From the NCBI RefSeq assembly GCF_902167145.1, contig NC_050102.1:13578850-13642849 (forward strand): a stretch of DNA of 64,000 nucleotides, in the 5' to 3' direction. The position numbers and the translations under genes are program-made. The notes beneath the pieces were generated by a model, which was not told the origin of the DNA, did no database searches, and worked only from the letters and a program-made list of their open reading frames with translations. Below are positions 55,701 through 64,000 of this stretch, in pieces (position 1 is the first letter of the stretch; the number at the start of each line of letters is the position of its first letter). The stretch comes from Zea mays (lineage: Eukaryota > Streptophyta > Magnoliopsida > Poales > Poaceae).

Positions 55701-57348
55701 AAGATGGTTAGAGTTGATTAAAGACTATGAGTTGGAAATTCATTACCATCCAGGCAAAGCAAACGTAGTGGCAGATGCTTTGAGCAGAAAGAGTCAAGTC
55801 AATCTGATGGTCGCTCGCCCGATGCCTTATGAGTTGGCCAAGGAGTTTGACAGGTTGAGTCTCGGATTTCTGAACAATTCGCGAGGAGTCACAGTTGAAT
55901 TGGAACCTACCTTGGAGCGAGAAATCAAAGAAGCGCAGAAGAATGATGAAAAGATCAGTGAGATTCGGCGACTGATTCTGGAAGGCAAAGGCAAAGATTT
56001 TCGAGAAGATGCAGAAGGCGTGATATGGTTCAAAGACCGCTTGTGTGTTCCCAATGTCCAGTCTATTCGGGAGTTGATTCTTAAGGAAGCTCATGAGACC
56101 GCTTATTCGATTCACCCTGGCAGTGAGAAGATGTATCAGGATCTGAAGAAGAAATTCTGGTGGTACGGAATGAAGAGGGAAATCGCAGAACATGTGGCTA
56201 TGTGCGATAGTTGCCGAAGAATTAAGGCAGAGCACCAGAGACCAGCTGGATTGTTGCAACCGTTGCAGATCCCTCAGTGGAAATGGGATGAAATCGGTAT
56301 GGATTTCATAGTCGGATTGCCTCGCACTCGAGCCGGCTACGATTCTATCTGGGTAGTGGTGGACCGTTTGACCAAGTCAGCCCACTTCATACCTGTCAAG
56401 ACCAGCTACAACAGTGCAGTATTGGCAGAATTGTATATGTCTCGGATCGTTTGTCTTCATGGTGTGCCAAAGAAGATAGTGTCAGACAGGGGAACGCAGT
56501 TCACCTCTCATTTCTGGCAGCAGTTGCATGAAGCTTTGGGCACGCATCTGAATTTCAGTTCAGCTTATCATCCGCAGACAGATGGCCAGACCGAAAGAAC
56601 CAATCAAATTCTCGAAGATATGTTGAGAGCCTGTGCGTTGCAAGATCAGTCCGGATGGGATAAGAGATTGCCTTATGCAGAGTTTTCCTATAACAACAGT
56701 TACCAGGCCAGTTTGAAGATGTCACCGTTTCAAGCGCTTTATGGAAGGAGTTGTAGAACTCCGTTGCAATGGGATCAGCCTGGAGAGAAGCAAGTGTTTG
56801 GGCCAGACATTTTGCTTGAAGCCGAAGAGAACATCAAGATGGTTCGAGAGAATCTGAAGATAGCGCAATCGAGGCAGCGAAGCTATGCAGACACAAGAAG
56901 AAGAGAGCTGAGTTTTGAAGTCGGAGATTTTGTCTATCTGAAAGTGTCACCGATCAGAGGGGTCAGAAGATTCGGAGTGAAAGGCAAGCTAGCACCCCGC
57001 TACATTGGTCCGTATCAGATTCTTGCAAGACGAGGAGAAGTGGCCTATCAGCTCAGTTTGCCAGAGAATTTGTCTGCTGTGCATGATGTCTTTCATGTGT
57101 CTCAGTTGAAGAAGTGCTTGCGTGTGCCGGAAGAGCAGTTGCCAGTGGAAGGTCTTGAGGTCCAGGAGGACTTGACCTATGTTGAGAAGCCAGCTCAGAT
57201 CCTTGAGATTGCAGATAGAGTCACCCGAAGGAAGACCATCAGAATGTGCAAAGTCAGATGGAATCACCACTCTGAGGAAGAAGCAACCTGGGAGCGTGAA
57301 GATGATCTAGTGGCCAAGTACCCAGAGCTCTTTGCTAGCCAGCCCTGA
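52786..57348 (+). CDS. gag-pol: Chromovirus E gag-pol polyprotein, intact
   Basis: 1520 aa, one open frame. The frame extends to 52684 upstream, but [14 protein letters not shown] at 52786 is the likely start because of the acceptor-like AG and the typical gag N-terminus. Domains: Gln/Pro-rich head (20-80), gag core about 85-220 ([14 protein letters not shown]), zinc knuckle [14 protein letters not shown] (about 346-359), aspartic protease [10 protein letters not shown] (about 423), RT about 600-780 with [11 protein letters not shown] (about 742), RNase H about 880-1010 ([12 protein letters not shown]), integrase with CDSCRRIK and catalytic GMDFIVGLP / SDRGTQFTS / DGQTERTNQ (1160-1275), and a chromodomain (about 1463-1515, [17 protein letters not shown]). 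All key residues are present; this looks recent. The chromodomain class directs integration to heterochromatin. Confidence 0.95.
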   Translation: MSENRRRGGRRAQQERAAQQEEVPQQQHLPPPPPMSIEQMFLMQTQAVQAIGQTLAAIQQQQQQQQQAPPQPQMPQMPRDKRAEFMRGHPPTFAHSSDPMDAEDWLRTVERELHTAQCDDREKVLYGPRLLRGAAQSWWESYLATHAHPDAITWEEFRGSFRQYHVPAGLMTVKKEEFLALKQGSSSVSEYRDKFLQLSRYAPEDVNTDAKRQYRFLRGLVDPLQYQLMNHTFPTFQHLIDRAIMTERKRKEMEDRKRKISGPQPGSSNRPRFSGNQPQQFRQNQRPPQQHQQFQRQYPQNQYQNRQSNQSGGQFPRQNQQAPRLPAPANQQNSQAAPAQVGNRACFHCGEQGHWVMQCPKKAAQQQSGPNAPAKQNMPQPGAGNRSQPRYNHGRLNHLEAEAVQETPGMIVGMFPVDSHIAEVLFDTGATHSFITASWVEAHNLPITTMSTPIQIDSAGGRIRADSICLNISVKIRGIAFPANLIVMGTQGIDVILGMNWLDKYQAVISCDKRTIKLVSPLGEEVVTELVPPEPKKGSCYQMAVDSSEADPIESIKVVSEFPDVFPKDLPGMPPERKVEFAIELIPGTAPIFKRAYRISGPELVELKKQIDELSEKGYIRPSTSPWAAPVLFVEKKDGTKRMCIDYRALNEVTIKNKYPLPRIEDLFDQLRGASVFSKIDLRSGYHQLRIRPSDIPKTAFISKYGLYEFTVMSFGLTNAPAFFMNLMNSVFMDYLDKFVVVFIDDILVYSQSEEEHASHLRMVLQRLREHQLYAKLSKCEFWISEVLFLGHIINKEGLAVDPKKVADILNWKAPTDARGIKSFIGMAGYYRRFIEGFSKIAKPMTALLGNKVEFKWTQKCQEAFEALKEKLTTAPVLVLPDVHKPFSVYCDACYTGLGCVLMQEGRVVAYSSRQLKVHEKNYPIHDLELAAVVHALKTWRHYLYGQKCDVYTDHKSLKYIFTQSELNMRQRRWLELIKDYELEIHYHPGKANVVADALSRKSQVNLMVARPMPYELAKEFDRLSLGFLNNSRGVTVELEPTLEREIKEAQKNDEKISEIRRLILEGKGKDFREDAEGVIWFKDRLCVPNVQSIRELILKEAHETAYSIHPGSEKMYQDLKKKFWWYGMKREIAEHVAMCDSCRRIKAEHQRPAGLLQPLQIPQWKWDEIGMDFIVGLPRTRAGYDSIWVVVDRLTKSAHFIPVKTSYNSAVLAELYMSRIVCLHGVPKKIVSDRGTQFTSHFWQQLHEALGTHLNFSSAYHPQTDGQTERTNQILEDMLRACALQDQSGWDKRLPYAEFSYNNSYQASLKMSPFQALYGRSCRTPLQWDQPGEKQVFGPDILLEAEENIKMVRENLKIAQSRQRSYADTRRRELSFEVGDFVYLKVSPIRGVRRFGVKGKLAPRYIGPYQILARRGEVAYQLSLPENLSAVHDVFHVSQLKKCLRVPEEQLPVEGLEVQEDLTYVEKPAQILEIADRVTRRKTIRMCKVRWNHHSEEEATWEREDDLVAKYPELFASQP

Positions 57349-57370
57349 ATCTCGAGGGCGAGATTCTTTT

Positions 57371-57384
57371 AAGGGGGATAGGTT
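57371..57384 (+). other. Polypurine tract of E
   Basis: AAGGGGGATAGGTT directly before the 3' LTR; primes plus-strand synthesis. Confidence 0.85.
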
Positions 57385-60071
57385 TGTAACGCCCCGAATT
57401 TTGCAGTTGAATTTTTTTTCTTTTTCTTTACTCGCCAAAATTCGGGCGTTACCTTTTCTTTTTCTTTTTCCCTCGCTAAACCTTGACCTTTTCCAAAGTT
57501 CTAGCGGGATTCGGTTTGGAATTCCCGTGTAAGAAAAACCCTAAATACTTTATGTTGTTTGATGCACCATGCCGAACCTTGCATTTCTTTTGATTGCTTT
57601 GAAAGTGCAAATGCATTCATGTAGAAAGATCGGATTTCGAAAATAAGGAGAAGATCTTTTCTTTCTTTTTCTCTCTCTTTCTCTCTCCTCTTTTTCTCTC
57701 TCTCCCGCGCCGTGGGCCGACCCCGGCCGGCCCAGCCGCCCCTGGCGCCCCCTCTTGGGCCTTGGCAGGCCCAACCGCCCCCCCCCCCCCACCTCCCCTT
57801 TTTCCCCCAATTCTTTCTCCCTCCCTCTCATTTTCTCTCATTTTCTCTCCCCCACCCTAAGCCGCCGCCGCCCCTGCCCCCTGCCCAACCGCCGCCCTGC
57901 CCTAGCGCCGGCCGCCGCCCCCCGCCGTCGGCCGCCCCCGCCGGTGAGCCCCCCCTCCTCCCTCTCTCCCTCCTCCCTCCCTCTCCCCTCTCCCCTCCTC
58001 TCTCCTCGGCCACCGCCCCAGCCGCGCTCGCCTGGCCGCCCTGGCCGCGCGCCCGCCTGGCCGCCCTGGCCGCGCGCCCGCTTGGCCGTCCGGCCGCCTG
58101 GCCGCCTGGCCGCCCTGGCCGCGCGCCCGCCTGGCCCTGGCCGCGCCCCCTGGCCGCTCGGCCGGCTCGGCCGCCCTGGCCAGCCCGGCCGCCCCCTCCC
58201 CCGCGCGCTTGCCTGGCCCCTGGCCGCGCCCCCTGCGCAGGGCCGGTTCAACTGCCCCCCCCCCTCTGTTTTTTTTATTTTTTTTATTTTATTTTATTTA
58301 CTTTCTGTGATCCTAGTTACTTTATTTTAGGTAGGTTAATCATTGTTCATGTTATTGAAATAGGAAGTTTAATTTAAAATTCCGTTATACTAATTGATTC
58401 ATGTAGTTAATTGTTTATCTCGTGCAATGTTGATCAACTTAAAGTGATTAGGTTTCCATTAGTGTATATGTAACAGAATTCTTTTGTTAAGAACCAATTG
58501 TAATTGATCGTTAGTGCATAAGATTTAACCCCCTGCGAGATCCTTTCCCGTTTCTTTCTAACCATAACAAATGCGATATCGAATGTCATACTTGATGCAT
58601 ACTCACTTTATTTGTTCCCTTGTATGGTGTACTATTCTTTTGTATTAAATGTGGATGGATGTATGTATGTTTGCAATCGCATAGAGAACGATCCGGTCGA
58701 AGAGCCCGAGGAATTCGCAGGAGAAGCCCCTGAGCAGCAGTCGGTTGGTGGAGGCAAGTGTCCTTTGACCTATCTCTGTCCTATTCATTATTTAATTCAC
58801 CTCCCGCTTTACACATTCATGCCTAAGGATTGACTAGTTTTGTTATCCATGTCCTTGTTTACCTATCTGGGTTGGATTATTACTGTTTAGCTTTATGCTA
58901 TTGCTCAAACTTTAATCAATGAACATGATGTGGTTATCTATGATACGCTGTTTTCCCTTCTCTTATTATGATGTGGTACTTGTGGTCTTCAAGGGGGCTC
59001 GAGCGGTTTCTCGAGTGCCTCTCCGTAAGGACCTGTTCTATGGATGACCGCCCGGGAAAACAGTGCAACCATAAGGGTGGAATGGGGTGCCCTTAGCTGA
59101 ATAATTAGAGGATCCGGGATGTAGTTCACTTAGCCGTCGTGCCGTCAATGGGGCTCGGTGTATGCGGCTCGCTCTGCCAAGTTTGGGTTCGCCCCTTGGG
59201 GAGGAGTGCGGTGCATTTAGGAAACCTAACGGGTGGCTACAGCCCCGGGGAATCTTTGTAAAGGCTTCGTAGTGAATCCCTGGCCATTCACCTCGGGAGT
59301 GAATAAGGGTCTTGCAAGCCCGGGCCAGAGAGGGAATCACGGCTTGTGGGTAAAGTGCACAACCTCTGCAGAGTGTTATGAAACTGATATATCAGCCGTG
59401 CTCACGGTTATGAGCGGCCAAGGGAGCTCCAGTGATTAGTGGTACTTGATCAGAGACATTATGGTACAGGTGGATATGAGATCGATGATTCTGGTTATGA
59501 TTATGGTGCTGGTAAGTGGTACTCTTTCCGTTTGGAAAGGAGTACGTCTGGGTTAATAACTTGGGTTAATGCTAAAACTTGGCTTTCTACTAGTAAGTAA
59601 TAATCTGACCAACTAAAAGCAACTGCTTGACTTATCCCCACATAAAGCTAGTCCACTACAGCCAAACAGGATACTTGCTGAGTATGTTGATGTGTACTCA
59701 CCCTTGCTCTACACACCAAACCCCCCCCAGGTTGTCAGCATTGCAACCACTGCTCAGGCGAAGATGAAGCTGTGGAAGGAGACTTCCAGGAGTTCCAAGA
59801 TTACGACGAGTTCTAGGTGTGGGTTAGCGGCAACCCCCAGTCGGCTGCATGTGAAGGCCGCGTTATCTACGTTTCTTTTCCGCACTTTGATTTATTGTAA
59901 GAACTATATGGACGTCTCAGACGTATGGTGTAATCGACTATTTCCCTTATTAATACTATTTTGAGCACTGTGTGATGATGTCCATATTATGTAACTGCTG
60001 TGTACGTGAATAACTGATCCTGGCACGTACATGGTTCGCATTCGGTTTGCCTTCTAAAACCGGGTGTGACA
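57385..60071 (+). repeat. 3' LTR of chromovirus E
   Basis: 2687 bp, TGTAACGCCCCGAATT to CCGGGTGTGACA. It contains a C/T-rich and GC-rich block (57660-58260) with many short repeats of CTGGCCGCGCGCCCGC and CCCTCTC types, then AT-rich DNA. The long Pro/Arg-rich open frames in the GC-rich block are compositional. The final 558 bp are repeated inverted at the left end of the element. Confidence 0.9.
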
Positions 60072-61413
60072 GAGCTCCACCGACTCCTCCGACGAGGACG
60101 CCGCCAACATCGCCGTCAACAAGGGACTTCTCTTCCCCAACGTTGGCCACAAGTGCCTCATGGCAAAGGACAGCAAGAAGAAGAAGGTAAAATCCAGATC
60201 CTCCACTAAATATGCAACATCTAGTGATGAGGCTAATTCTAGTGATGATGAGGATGATTTGTTTACTCTTTTTGCCAATCTTAACATGCAACAAAAGGAG
60301 AAATTAAATGAATTAGTTAGTGCTATTCATGAGAAGGATGAACTCTTGGATAGCCAAGAAGACTTCCTTATTAAAGAAAACAAAAGGCATGTTAAGACTA
60401 AAAATGCTTATGCTCTAGAGGTAGAAAAATGTGAAAAATTAACTAGTGAGATAAGCACTTGCCATGACACTATTTCTAGCCTTAGAAATTAAAATGCCAA
60501 ATTGATTGCTAAGGTTGAGAAATCAAATGTTTGTGATGATTCAATTGTCAATCTTAGAAATAATAATGCTAGTTTAATTGCTAAGATTGATAAATTGGAT
60601 GCATCCCTTTCTAGCCTTAAGATTGAAAATGAAAAATTGATTGATAAGGCTAAAGACTTAGATGTTTGCAATGCTTCTATTTCCAATCTTAGAGATGAAA
60701 ATGCTATTTTACATGCTAAGATTGTTGAACTAAAAACTTGCAAACCCTCTACATCTACCATTGAGCATGTTACAATTTGTACTAGATGTAGAGACATAAA
60801 TGTTGATGCTATTCATGATCACTTAACTTTAATTAAGAAACAAAATGATCACATAGCTCAACTTAGTGCCAAAATTAATGAGCATGACTTAGAGAATGAA
60901 AATTTTAAATTTGCTAGAAGCATGCTCTATAGTGGGAGACACACTGGCATTAAGGATGACATTGGCTTCCAACAGGGAGACAATGTCAAGCTTAATGCCC
61001 CTCCCAAAAGATTGTCTAATTTTGTTAAGGGCAAGGCTCCCATGCCTCAGAATAATGAGGGTTACATTTTATACCCTGCTGGTTATCCTGAGGATAAGAT
61101 TAGGAGAATTCATGCCAAGAAGACTCATTCTACTCACCATGCTTTTATTTATAAGAATGAGGCTTCTAGCTCTAGGTGTTCTACAAATGTTAAAATGCCT
61201 AAGAAGAAAACTCCTATTGCATTAAATGACCATAATATTTCATTCAAGACTTTTGATGCATCTTATGTGCTTACTAACAAATCAGGCAAAGTAGTTGCCA
61301 AATATGTTGGGGGCAAACACAAGAGGTCAAAGACTTGTGTTTGGGTACCCAAGGTGCTTGTTTCTAATGTCAAAGGACCCAAGACCGTTTGGGTACCTAA
61401 GAACAAGGCCTAA
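60072..61413 (+). pseudogene. gag: SIRE B gag, C-terminal part
   Basis: Resumes after E with the duplicated GAGCT: SSTDSSDEDAANIAVNKGLL, then the long coiled coil of 'DSIVNLRNNNASLIAKIDKL'-like repeats, and the end VWVPKNKA with TAA at 61411. A TAA at 60490-60492 interrupts the coiled coil, at a codon that is GAA in SIRE A. Confidence 0.88.
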
Positions 61414-61429
61414 AATTGTTTTGTAGGTT

Positions 61430-61954
61430 TATGCATCCGGGGGATCAAGTTGGATCATTGACAGCGGATGCACAAACCACATGACTGGGGAGAAAAGGAT
61501 GTTCTCCTCCTATGAGAAAAACCAAGATCCCCAAAGAGCTATCACATTCGGGGATGGAAATCAAGGTTTGGTCAAAGGATTGGGTAAAATTGCTATATCA
61601 CCTGACCATTCTATTTCCAATGTTTTTCTTGTAGATTCTTTAGATTACAACTTGCTTTCAGTTTCTCAATTATGCAAAATGGGCTACACTTGTCTTTTTA
61701 CGGATATAGGTGTTACTGACTTTAGAAGAAGTGATGATTCAATAGCTTTTAAGGGAGTGTTGGAGGGCCAGCTATATTTAGTTGATTTCAATAAAGCTGA
61801 ACTCGACACTTGCTAAATTGCTAAGACTAACATGGGTTGGCTCTAGCATCGCCGACTAGCCCACGTTGGGATGAAGAATCTTCATAAGCTTCTAAATGGA
61901 GAGCACATTTTGGGACTAACCAATGTTCATTTTGAGAAAGACAGGATTTGTAGC
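61430..61954 (+). pseudogene. pol: SIRE B pol, protease and start of integrase
   Basis: The protease motif WIIDSGCTNHMTG keeps the catalytic Asp that SIRE A has lost. TAA at 61814 and TAG at 61844 break the frame; the latter corresponds to the TAG at 21847 of SIRE A. The GAG-pre-integrase part (HRRLAHVGMKNLHKLL) follows, and the frame ends at the SIRE C insertion at 61955. Confidence 0.88.
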
Positions 61955-63248
61955 TGAAAGTCGCCTAGAGGGGGGTGAATAGGGCGAAACTGAAATTCTC
62001 AAAAATAATCACAACTACAAGTCGGGTTAGCGTTAGAAATATAATTGAGTCCGCGAGAGAGGGTGCAAAAACAAATCGCAAGCGAATAAGAAGTGAGACA
62101 CGTGGATTTGTTTTACCGAGGTTCGGTTCTCGTAAACCTACTCCCCGTTGAGGTGGTCACAAAGACCGGGTCTCTTTCAACCCTTTCCCTCTCTCAAACG
62201 GTCCCTTGGACCGAGTGAGCTTTTCTTCTCAATCACTTGGAACACAAAGTTCCACAAGGACCACCACAAGATTGGTGTATCTTGCCTCAATTACAAGTGA
62301 GTTTGATCGCAATAAAGAATCAAAGAAAGAAGAAAGCAATCCAAGCGCAAGAGCTCGAAAGAACACAAGCAAATCTCTCTCACTAATCACTAGGGCGTTA
62401 TGTGGAGTTTGGAGAGGATTTGATCACTTGGATGTGTCTAGAATTGAATGCTAGAGCTCTTGTAAGTGGTTGAAGTGTGAAAACTTGGATGACTTGAATG
62501 TGGGGTGGTTGGGGTATTTATAGCCCCAACCACCAAACTAGCCGTTTGGTGGGGCTGTCTGTCGCATGGTGCATCGGACAGTCCGGTGCACACCGGACAT
62601 GTCCGGTGCGCCAGCCACGTCACCAGGCCGTTGGGATTCGACCGTTGGAGCTTCTGACTTCTGGGCCCGCCTGGCTGTCCGGTGTACACCGGACAAGTAC
62701 TGTAGATTGTCCGGTGCACCGTCTCGCGCGTGCCTGACTTCTGCGCGCTTCTGGCGCGCATTAAATGCGCCTGCAGGTGACCGTTGGCGCGAAGTAGTCG
62801 TTGCTCTGCTCGTTCACCGGACAGTCCGGTGCACACCGGACAGTCCGGTGAATTATAGCGGAGCAATTTCCCGAGGCTGGCGAGTTCCAGAGCCGCTCTT
62901 CCCTGGGGCACCGGACACTGTCCGGTGTACACCGGACAGTCCGGTGAATTATAGCGGAGCGCCTCTGGATTTTCCCGAAGGGGAGGAGTTCTGCGTGAAG
63001 TCCCCTGGTGCACCGGACACTGTCCGGTGGCACACCGGACAGTTCGGTGCGCCAGACCAGAGGTGCCTTCGGTTATCCCTTGCTCTCTTTGTTGAACCCC
63101 ACTTTTGGTCTTTTTATTGGCTAAGTGTGAACCTTTGGCACCTGTATAACTTATACACTAGAGAAAACTAGTTAGTCCAATTATTTGTGTTGGGCAATTC
63201 AACCACCAAAATCATTTAGGGAATAGGTGTAAGCCTAATTACCTTTCA
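61955..63248 (-). repeat. 3' LTR of SIRE C
   Basis: 1294 bp, TGAAAGTCGCC to ACCTTTCA. Minus-strand TATA box TATTTATA at 62515-62522 between inverted arms. It has the densest set of ACCGGACAGTCCGGT palindromes of the four SIRE LTRs (about 62566-63055), including the segment 'gtgaattatagcggagc' twice. Confidence 0.9.
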
Positions 63249-63605
63249 ATCTCCCCCTTTTTGGTGATTGATGCCAACACAAACCAAAGCAAATATAGAA
63301 GTGCATAATTGAACTAGTTTGCATAATGTAAGTGTAAAGGTTGCTTGGAATTGAGCCAATATAAATACTTATGAGATATGCATGGATTGTTTCTTTAATT
63401 TTTGACATTTTGGACCACGCTTGCACCATATGTTTTTTTTTGCAAATTCTTTTGTAAATCCTTTTCAAAGTTCATTTTGCAAATAGTCAAAGGTAAATGA
63501 ATAAGATTTCGAAAAGCATTTTCAAGATTTGAAATTCTCCCCCTGTTTCAAATGCTTTTCCTTTGACTTAAACAAAACTCCCCCTTAATAAAATTCTCCT
63601 CTTAG

Positions 63606-63720
63606 GGCTAGTTTGGGAACCACATTTTCCCATGGGATTTCTATTTTCCCAAGGGAAAATGAACTAATTTCCCTTGGGAAAATTGAAATCCCTTGGGAAA
63701 ATGTGGTTCCCAAACTAGCC
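63606..63720. mobile_element. 115-bp MITE in SIRE C
   Basis: Terminal inverted repeats of 26 bp starting GGCTAGTTTGGGAACCACAT; the remainder is also partly palindromic (TTTCCCAAGGGAAAAT). The empty site is visible in SIRE A at about 18545 (CTCTTAGTGTTCAAG). Comparing the two, AG is the only duplicated sequence, so the target duplication is very short or eroded. Confidence 0.88.
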
Positions 63721-64000
63721 AGTGTTCAAGAGGGTTTTTTATATATCAATTTTGAAATGCTACTTTCTCCCCCTTTTGAACACAATAAGATACCAATTTT
63801 AAATAAGATACCAATTTTAAATTTATCAATTGAGAATCATACCAATTGAAAAACTCTTTTTAAAATTAGGTGGTGGTGCGGTCCTTTTGCTTTGGGCTAA
63901 TACTTTCTCCCCCTTTGGCATGAATCGCCAAAAACGGAGTCATTAGAGCCCTTAGAAATACTCTCTCCCGCTTTGGTCATAAATAAATGAGTGAAGATTA

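Larger units (their letters stand above)
49040..60071 (+). mobile_element. Chromovirus E with two U5 ends
   Basis: Gypsy element of 11,032 bp flanked by the perfect duplication GAGCT (49035-49039 and 60072-60076) inside SIRE B gag. The right end is a normal 3' LTR (57385-60071). The left end is not an LTR start but the reverse complement of the LTR end: TGTCACACCCGG against CCGGGTGTGACA on the right. Order: inverted LTR end, direct LTR end, stray pol piece, truncated leader, accessory ORF, MITE, gag-pol, polypurine tract, 3' LTR. No tRNA-Met primer site and no U3/R at the left, so despite an open polyprotein it lacks its own promoter and cannot replicate in the usual way. Confidence 0.88.
46514..61954 (+). 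mobile_element. SIRE B: Opie/Ji-type Copia element, plus strand, split by E and C
   Basis: 5' LTR 46514-47697, primer site 47700-47711, gag from 47746. Inserted into gag of chromovirus D. Chromovirus E (49040-60071) sits in its gag and SIRE C starts at 61955 within its pol. The rest lies beyond the window, so its own target duplication cannot be checked. Confidence 0.9.
61955..64000 (-). mobile_element. SIRE C: Opie/Ji-type Copia element, minus strand, right part outside window
   Basis: 3' LTR 61955-63248, then polypurine tract (complement at about 63251-63263) and the AT-rich region before pol, alignable with 18194-18900 of SIRE A. Inserted in SIRE B pol. The coding part lies beyond 64000. 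Confidence 0.9.

Noticed and set aside
57712..58377. 221-aa Pro/Ala-rich open frame, with other long frames on both strands at the same place
   Set aside because: It lies in the GC-rich block of the E LTR made of short CTGGCCGCGC and CCCTCTC repeats; open in several frames because of composition, no recognisable domain.
63613..63849. 78-aa open frame
   Set aside because: Runs through a MITE and AT-rich noncoding SIRE C sequence.

Overview
This window looks like plant nuclear DNA, most probably maize (Zea mays) or a very close relative. The evidence is the hallmark repeats: Opie/Ji-type SIRE Copia LTRs that end in a GGCGACTTTCA-type terminus next to a TGGTATCAGAGC primer site, a Tat-lineage Gypsy element with an extra RNase H, long-LTR chromoviruses, a CACTA end with CACTCGGCAAAGAG subterminal repeats, and maize-type Helitrons carrying pieces of host genes. 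All identifications are from reading the sequence; no database was searched.

Layout. 1-1324 is the 3' end of a CACTA transposon. 1382-1751 is LTR-like. 2221-2899 (minus strand) is the only intact host gene I can support: a three-exon h-type thioredoxin with an unusual WCSGC active site. 3185-4606 is a broken CACTA element with TNP2-type transposase remnants. 5709-14590 is Helitron territory: two 5' ends (5709 and 11633), one clear plus-strand 3' end (14590), and intron-containing fragments of an L-arabinokinase, a DUF212/PAP2-like protein and a COQ5 methyltransferase, all in the same orientation. A minus-strand Helitron remnant (14618-15588) carries a Sec14/CRAL-TRIO fragment.

From 15589 on, everything is nested LTR retrotransposons. 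Chromovirus D (minus strand; LTR from 15589, coding remnants 42932-46513) was split by SIRE A (16955-39383, minus, TSD CATAT). SIRE A was itself split by a Tat element (24751-37994, minus, TSD AAAGT). D was also split at 46514 by SIRE B (plus strand). SIRE B was then split inside gag by chromovirus E (49040-60071, TSD GAGCT) and inside pol by SIRE C (61955 to beyond the window). E contains a hAT-like MITE and C another small MITE. The older elements are riddled with CAG-to-TAG and other C-to-T stops; E has an open 1520-aa gag-pol.

The most unusual object is element E. Both of its outer ends are the U5 end of its LTR: the 5' LTR is replaced by an inverted 558-bp LTR end joined to a direct copy, giving two 279-bp arms that read as identical, yet a perfect 5-bp target duplication flanks the whole. 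It also carries a duplicated 986-bp piece of pol from a slightly different copy, and an accessory ORF whose first ten residues after Met copy the histone H3 tail, including T6-A7-R8-K9-S10. Both the accessory ORF and gag-pol start directly after a 3'-splice-site-like AG.
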